Shown here one piece after another: positions 13,974 through 22,900 of a stretch of DNA of 64,000 bases; positions within the stretch are counted from its first letter, which is position 1; each line of letters starts with the position of its first letter. The translations under genes were made by a program, and so were the position numbers. The notes under the pieces were generated by a model. That model did not search any database. It saw only the letters and a program-made list of their open reading frames with translations, and was not told where the DNA came from. Source of the DNA: Blastomussa wellsi (Eukaryota > Cnidaria > Anthozoa > Scleractinia > Plerogyridae); the NCBI GenBank assembly GCA_947652115.1, contig OX393563.1, positions 29,809,205 through 29,873,204 of the forward strand. Direction: 5' to 3'.

Positions 13974-16900
13974 CAAGTATAACAATATAATTTGGTTTTA
14001 TCAACTGGGTTGATAATGTCAATTGGCCACCGTAAAGAGATTCAAGAGCTGACGTTTCGAGCGTTAGCCCTTCGTCGGAGCGAAGGGAGGTAGTGTGGCT
14101 AAATGGTTGGTGTTCTGGACTCTGGGTCGGGCAGTGCAGGCTCGGTATTTATATTTTCCTTATTTATCAAACTGTTATATTTCAAGTGAGTTTTAATGAC
14201 CTGTACCAAAAAAGCAGGATTTCTGTCCTTGAAAGTCCTTGAAGTTTTCGTCCAATGAGGGTGTAAACCTCGTTAATCGTATTATGCCCAATGACCTCAA
14301 ACACTGTATTTAACTCGCATCTGTTTTGTATTCCCTTTCTAACCAGGAGATCAAATTGTTGAAGTCAATGGCACTTACCTCAAAGGAATGGATCAAGAAG
14401 ATGTCATCAAGATCTTTAGAGATTTGCCAAGTTCAACACAGATGAAAATCAGGAGATCTAAACTCGTGCCTCAGGGACAAGATTCTAAACAAGAAATGAA
14501 CAATAGAAAGGAGGCAATTGAGAAAACTCCTACACAAGACCCAATTCCAATTCCCAAACCTCCTGAGAATAGGCGAAGGTCGAGTCATAGGGTTAAAGTA
14601 CAACCTGTTAAACATGATGAAAGTCCGCCATCATCTGCTAAAACGGAGGGAATCCCATCCTCTGTGCATCAGAAAGAAAAAGAAGAAAACGATTCTCGCG
14701 TTCAAGGAACTGGTTTAAAGGAAAGTCATCGAGTTCCAGAAAAAGAAAAAGAGAAGCAACCACAAACTACACCAGAATCTAATTCTACAGAACAAACTAA
14801 ACTAGTCCCAAATGAAATGAAAAGCAACGAAGGGCAGAACAACACAAAATCTGACAAATTGAAGGACGAACTTGGGGACAATTTGGTCATTCCATCAGGT
14901 TACAGAAAACTGACAGTGGAAATAAAGAAGACACCCAAGTCTACACTTGGTCTTTCATTGGTCCCAAGCTATGGAAATCTTAAAGGATACTTCCAGGTAC
15001 TGATATCACCTATTTCACTGTATGCATTGCAGTTTTCTGACGAGAATCTCTCTCTCTCTCTCTCTCCCCCGTGCGTATTGCAAGTTTTCGATATTTGAGT
15101 GATTTTTACCCCAGAAAAATTATGGCCAAGAAGTCTATAGCACTGCAAAACATGCAGCTTGTGAGATCAGGCAGATTAGGAGTCATTGCGAAATATCAAA
15201 AGGCCCGTAGTGAGTGATCAATTTCCTTCTGTTTGCAGATTCGCAGACTGCTATCTGGTATGGTATGCGCCCAAGATGGACAGCTTCATATTGGCGATAA
15301 ACTCGTGTCAGTTAATGGTGTTTCTTTGAAAGGTGTCACTCATTCCATGGCACTGCAGTTGCTCAAGAAACCAATGGAACTGATTACGTTCGTGATACTC
15401 AGAGAGGGCCTGCAAGCGCAAGGGAAAGTAGCAAGTACTTCTAATAAGTCAAACGCCGAGTTACCAGTTCCAAATTCGGCAAATGTACAAGGCAAACAAG
15501 TGCATGATGATTCACCATGGATATTAAAAACGGAAAGTACAGAGAAATTGAATGATGCAGAACTGGTTATGGATTCTGTAGGATTTGAACAGAATGGTGA
15601 AACAAAAAACGTAGACAAATCACTCGAAACTCCGTCTGTAAGTAGAGAAGACGAACCTGCTCAAGAGCAAGTCCCTGATTTACCTTGCTCGCCCCCACCC
15701 TCACCAGTGCTGGAAGTGGACCATATTTTAGACAGCGGTGTGTCAATCCCTCTTCCATCGTTTTCTCCTCCACCGCCTCCTATACCTGCAGAGGCCACAT
15801 CACTTACTGAGGAGGATTTCTTTATATCGTCAATTCCCATCGTTTCTCCACCTCCCGATCTGAGTCCAAGAATGAAGAAATTCATAGAGCAAGACCTGTT
15901 TAATACTGATGAACACGAAGAGGCAGATGTTGAAGAACCGGCTCCTCAAGAAGAGATTTCACAGGAATCCAGTTCTAAGATTGACGCTGCCAGTCCACCT
16001 CCTAATGAAGCAGTTGTAGGTTGGGATTTGCAATCTCTGCTGGAAGCTTGCAACGATTTGAACACGCGCGAAAATGATGATGTGATTACCTCTGAAGAGC
16101 GTAGCACGACAGAGGCTCTGTCAGTGTCAGAAGAATCGAAACCAAAATTATTGTCTCCACGGCTAAAAGAGCATAATGTCACTAGGAATCTAAAAAGCTC
16201 GACACCTCCAATTTCACCGCTCCATTCTCAAGGCAACAATGAAAGTAAAATAAGCAATGATGTAAAACCAGTGGCTGGACGACGAGTAGAAAATGTTCCA
16301 TTTGTCATCACGTACCACAAGAAGTTCAGAAGCCTTGGCATGAAAGTGGACCTATCAGGGGAGGGGAAGGTCACAGTGACAGAATTGTCGTCATTTGGGT
16401 TGGTGGGAAAAGATGATAATATCAGGTATGAAGTTTTCGAAATCACATGCAGTGCTCAGACAAAATTAGCTGTTCTCCAAATAGAAAGAAATGTATGATA
16501 TATCTAATGTGTTCTCTGCTTGCAGTTATTGAATCGGATTGGTCAAAATATCGTGATTTCTCGGTGGAAATCAATCAGGCATTTGCTAACGTCGAAGTAA
16601 ATACCTGATCTGTAATACGCTGACTACTGAAATTTCGCTACTGTATGTTGTCATAGTCAAGTTTAAGTACAACTGTTTTGTTATTCACCAGCAAGCTTGT
16701 TTTTCACAACATTTGTTTTAAATGATAGCTTATGCGATAAATTTATTGGGAAGGACGACTGACACGGTGCTGGAAGTTATTTGAAGATGGTGACATTAGG
16801 GTGCTTAAGCAATGGCGATGGGGAGGACGATGCCTGGTTAAAAATGAGTTTATATTTTACGTACCAATCTCACAATTGACTTGATGTATTCGATGCATCC

Positions 16901-19900
16901 ATAGTTTTCAAATGTAGCTCTTTTCGAAAATATAAGGACGGCGTTTATTTTCAAACAGAAAAACGGAAGGCGAAGAAATGTACAAAGGGCCGTTTTACTG
17001 CTCAGTAAATCTTTTGTTCAGCGACGTTCTCGTTGACGTTGCTGTCGTGGTTTGCTTAAGTTCCCTATTTTTCCCAAGACGCCCGACGTTACTAATCGAA
17101 CTGTTCGGTAGTCGACTTAATCAAACGTAATCGAACTCGATCGAACGATTTGGTTCGATTGGTCGTCGTTTGGTTCAATCAAACCAAAAAAATCTGCGTG
17201 AGATGGTTCGACTTCCGGACTAATCAAACCGACTCGATTTTAATCGAACAAGATCTAAAAATCTAGAAAGCCACGTTAATCGTACTGAGCGAGCACAATC
17301 AAACGTTCGATTGTGTTCGATTACCAAACCCAATCGATCCTAATCTCGTGATTGGGTTGGATTGCGTTCGGTAGAGTTCGATTAATCGAACGTTTGATTT
17401 GGTTTGATTTGTAATGTCGGGAAATAAGGGAAAAAAACTAAAATTACTCCCAAAGTCTTGCATTGTTAACACTTTTTTGTTTTGTTTCATTGATCGGTTA
17501 ACATGTAATCGCTTATATCTCACTATGCATGTCTGTGCGTCCCACATTTCAGGGTTGGAGATGTTCTTTTGTCCATCAATGATACGTCACTGGAAGGAAT
17601 GGCACTTGAAGATGTCCAAACCATGATCAAAAATTGTCCCAGGGGAGATGTGAGAGTCGTAGCCCAGGCTGGACCAAAACTGCCAAAGCAAGGTGAAGCT
17701 GGCGAGGAAATAATCTCGTCGCCCGCTCTAAAAGAAAATGGTCAACTTGAGGATATGACACATGCGAAGTGCGAAACTGAAGTGCTCTCAAACAGTGTAA
17801 TCCGCAAGCCTCAGGTGGAGTTGCCTAGAGAGCTAATCTCGCAAGGAAATTCTGGCATCTCAGCTAAGACAGCTTCAAACTTAATTGCGTCAAATAATTT
17901 ACAAGAAGCTGAACGCACATTTAGACCTCTAACTCCGCCTCAAGGACACCCAGACCATTTGATCATACCAGAGGAATGTGATACTGTTCTGGAGGACAGT
18001 GAACTGGAGAACATTAATTTTGATGATCTGCCACCTTCCGTCCCTCCACCGCCAGTACCAACGAATGACGTGCAAATGGAAAGTTCTTCCGTTGTGGCAG
18101 ATGAGCCACTGGGGCAAGTCTCTGTGCAAGGTGTCTGTTTAAATCCGCCAACAACTTTTGATGATTTGTTCGATAACCATCACAGCAGTTCATCACCGCC
18201 ATTTGATGGCTCTGACATGGACGGTGCAAATTTAAACTCAACACACATCCCCGGTGTTGCTCACCTGAAGTCACCCCCGTTTGTTTACTACAGTGTGCAA
18301 AAGAAAGAGCAGTCATTAAACACAACAGATGGATCCTCCAGTTTGGAAGAAGACGTGGGAATGCCATCTGACGACATACAGCCACAGATGCCAATTAAAC
18401 CTCCTAGTTTGTTTGGAGATGACACAGACAGCATACCACCTACACTACCTAGAAAAGTCATGAAAGATTCAATTACTGAAGGTGTCGCTGCAGAGGAATC
18501 TCCGCAGTGGAATGGAATAGACAATTCTCCAATTAAGCCACCAAGTTTATTTGACGATGAGCTAGAAAGCCTCCCAAGCTTGCCCCATGCTCCTCCACCT
18601 CCTAAACCTCCTAGACTAGACAAGAAATTCATTAGTTTAGACTCCTCAAATTCCTCGTCACCCGCTTCATCTTCTTGGTTTGGTCGTGAATCACCCAGTC
18701 ACGTCTCAAATAATATTAGTGCAGCATCTGGGTCGTCGTCACCTTCTCATGGAAATTCTTCTACTTTAGAGGTAGTTTATCCATTCAATGATGCGCCAAT
18801 TGAAGCAGCAGATGATGACATGTCCAGCCTTCCACCTGCACCACCGCCGCCACGCTCCAGGTCACCCAGTTGGTCTGTTAGGTCTTCCGATGCAGTGTTG
18901 TCTGGACCACATGGAAATGAGACAGTACTGCAGATGGCCAGCCCACTTCCACAGCCAGCCAAACCAGAGCGCAAGAGTTCCAAGAAAAGGATATTGCCTT
19001 TACGAATTAGATCTAAAAAGGGTAGGAAAACATCCCAGCAATCTGAGGCATCTTTTCAAGACGATGCTCACCAAGAATTATTACCTCAAATGGCTTCTGG
19101 TTCCGCGAATATTTCGAGTGATGTTAGTCAGCCACCTGAAGATGACATGGAGAGCTTGCCCCCTGCTCCTCCTCCACCAAGGATGTCACCTCTAACTGTG
19201 CAAGATTTGGAAAATATTGCTGATGGATTGCAGCCCACGAGAGTCGTGCAAGCAAAGCATCGTCCATCACGTCTCAGCACTGACGAGCAAGGAGTTATGA
19301 CGCAAACTGGCGTACAATCCCGGCATTCACCTCAGCATTCTCCAAAGAAGAAAAAGAAATCATTTCGTAGAAATGTAATACATATGGACGAAAAGGAATC
19401 CTCACTACAATTCACAAGTTCTTCAACCAACGTTCCTATTGTGTCCGAAACAGATCTTCTTGTGGATAGCTCACTAACACATCTTGGACCTTTGGAAGAT
19501 GACGTTGCTGTAACAGATTCGTCTGACGCAATGTCGCCACCTCCTCTCCCCCCGGAAATGGAGCTGTGGTCCGAGGCTGGATCAGCTGAAGCTGAGCTTG
19601 CCTTACTGGATCAGATATTGACTTTAGAAGACTCTTCAAGGTCAGGAAATGAGCAAAATAGCGAAGGTGGGAGTTCCTCGTCAAGCAAACGTTCGTCGTT
19701 TTCCAAAGATTTACCAGCAGTGGACAGACAATCAACAGAAATTCAGGAAATACCAACGGTTTGTAAATCTGAAAATACACATGACCAGCCAGATTCCATT
19801 ATCTCAAAAGAAGGATCCCCAGAGACAGACATTTCCACGTCATCACTGCAAGAATTGCCTGGTAAAGAGGGAGTAGGAACACCCAAGTTGGATCGTATGA

Positions 19901-22900
19901 CGTGCAATACCTGCGTCGGCATGACAGACACAAACGAGGATTCTGAATCTGATTCAGCTGTCGATGATGTTCAAGAGGCTACAGCAAGTGAACCTGCACA
20001 TCAGGAACTCTCTGGTAGACTGTTAAAACAACTCAGTGAAGGACACGATACGACTGGGAATTTGGTCAAGCATAGAAGACCAGCCCCACCTATACCTACA
20101 AGACCCGCAGTTAGCAACAAAGCCAGCACCGTTCCTCGCAAATCACTCCCAGCAGGTTTAGGCATAGAAGTACTTCCTTCCAGACCTGACATCAAACACA
20201 AGGCAGCTCCACAACCATATCAACCGAGCAACAAGCATCAGAAAGAACAGCACAAACTATCCTCACCGGTTAAGGAGAAGTCGCCCAAAAAATTATTCTC
20301 AAGAGGTCATAAAAGCAAGGACAAAAGAGCTGATCCTAACCATCTTGAATCACCTGACACATCGTTTGAAAGCAATCCCGATGGACGTGAGCGATCACGA
20401 TCTTGGACCAAGAAACTGTTTGGTTTTCGCAGTAGAAGCAAAAGTCGAGACAAATCGAAGGAGCAAGAGAAGAGGAGTCGATCGGCTTCGCCATCAAGAG
20501 GATTGTTCTCAAAGTCAAGGAGATCTACTCCACCTCTTCCCCCGCCATCGTCAAAGAAAGCTCCTTTGGGTGAACACAAGAAAGAAAGAAAAAGGGGCCC
20601 AGTTATTGAAAAAACAGAGAACAATCTTACTGTTAAAGACACTACAAACGCCTCAGTACTTTCGCCAATAGTGCCGAATAATCTCCCACTCGTGGAAGGG
20701 CATTATGTTGAAGGGAACAACAACAAATTTTGTTCACCAACAACGGATGACGAGAAGCTACCATTTGTATTAGATAGAGGCGTGCTGAACAATGAACCAA
20801 AGATAGATAATGCCATTTCCACAGTACAAGTAGAATCTTATAACGAGGAACCTGAAGGTGAAAGTATTGATTTGAATGAGAGTCTCAACGTGAGCAGGAG
20901 TTTGTCACCAGAAGATGATGATGTAAAGAACCCTGGTGTCCATTTTGAGAAGGATACATCACCAGCAGATAGGCTACTTCCATCGCTGCCGCCGCCGCGT
21001 GAAAAACATCTTGATGAGACAACGCTCGCAAGGAGTGTTGACGAGAAAGAGGAGCGTGGTTTTAAAGACATGCTGCCAAAGAAGTCGTCATCAAAACCAC
21101 CTGTGCCAAAGAAACCAGTTTTACTCAAATCAGGCAGCAAACCGAATGCACAGCAGCAAAGAACTGTGGAAGAACTGCAACACAAATTTAACAAAGCTTT
21201 GTCTTGTGAGGATAAACTGGAAACAGCATCAAAGAGTGAAGGGGGTCTTAAATTAGACTTTGAAGGTAAAGACATGCAAGAAAGTTTCGAGGACAACGAT
21301 GATTTGCCATCGCCAGGGCCACCAACATTTAAACCTGTACCTCCACCACTGTCATTGCGAACCAGTTCCATCCCAGATGTTAGCGATGATGATTCTGATG
21401 AAACGGCAGGTAGTCCCAAATCGCCAGGTCCACCTCAATTTAAACCTGCACCGCCGCCCTTGGCTCTGATGGCCGTGTCGGTACATAATGACATAACCAG
21501 GGACAGAACATTGGATCCTCCAAACTCCCCTGGTCCTCCCAGATTTAAGCCTGCACCTCCACCAATAGATTTGTGGATGCAGAACACGAGCAGTGATTTT
21601 GAACGAAGAGACATTCCTAGCAAAGCTGATGTACCAAATGTCAAGCCTTTGCTTCCAGTTCCAAATTCCGATACAATGGAAAGACGGGAAGAAGGAGTTT
21701 CAGCTGAACAGAATATTGCACAAGATAGGTCTTTAGAAATTGGTTCAATGCAAGCTCTGCAGAATGATGAGCGGAGAAAAGTAAAACCTTTACCACCAAT
21801 TCCTGCTGGTTTCAGTCCAAACACTAAACACAACAGCCACAAGCTTCCACTTCCACGGCAGAATGCTCAAGAAAATGACAGCATTGATGACGATGACAAA
21901 CCGGCATTGTTCGAACAAAATTGGGAGTTATCCGATGCACAAGTCGACCCAGCTGAAGACAGTAACCACTCACAGGTGGCAGAACCATTGACTGTACAGA
22001 ACGCAGTCGATCTGGTAAATGCATCTAACAGTGACGACCTTGGCAGCTCAGAACTGTCATCGGAATGGGATGATACGTGTAGTTCCACTCAAGATGAGCC
22101 TGCTCTGTGTGTGCCTGGTAATAAGTTTCTCAGAAGTGCTAGTTTCTCCGCTGGAGACGTTCACATTCAGTGTCCTGCTGCTGCTGTCGATGACAAGAAG
22201 AAACATATTCCTACTTCCACCATGCGTCCTCCTCCTCCCATGCGTAGACGGTCGTCTTCATTGCCTCAACTGTTCCCAGAGAAACTGCCAGGGGCAGGCT
22301 CTGAAGGAGGAATGGAAGAGACAGACTACTGGCACACTGGAAACCTACAGCAGCTGATCAACAGCCGCAACCAGGAGCCTGATGTGGATGAAGGGATTAT
22401 AGAGGTGCAGGTGAGGCAGAAAGAAATAAATCCTAATGCATAGGTCGGGATATAAGACTCTAGTATGTGACCACTCAAATGAAAGCTATTGCGCAGTACG
22501 TTCATGTGTTACTGTTCATTGTTCTGTACAAGGTGGTTTTAAGGTGGTTCTTAAGTCGGTGGAAGAAACCCTAGTGTGTGACCATTCAAATGAAAGCTAT
22601 CGAGCAGTACTTTGATGAAACACTGTATAATGTGCTGTGCAAGCTAGTGCGAATGTTCACGACACAGCTGTGCACAAAACTCTAGTGTGACCATTCAGTT
22701 GAAAGCTATTGAGTTGAGCAGTATTTTCATGGTACTGTTTATTATTGAAATGAAAGCAGAACCTCTGTGAAGAGATTCATGGCGTTTGATCATGAATCTT
22801 AAGACTGATAGCGTTTTTCGGATTAATCTGTATTCATTTTATTGTAAATAGTTTAGACACTTAACTACTGTTACTGAATAAGTAACTGGTGCTAATTTTG

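Noticed and set aside
20838..21419. 193-codon minus-strand frame inside exon 16
   Set aside because: It is the reverse of the Ser/Pro/Asp-rich coding frame; the low-complexity Ser/Gly content comes from the codon bias of the sense strand.
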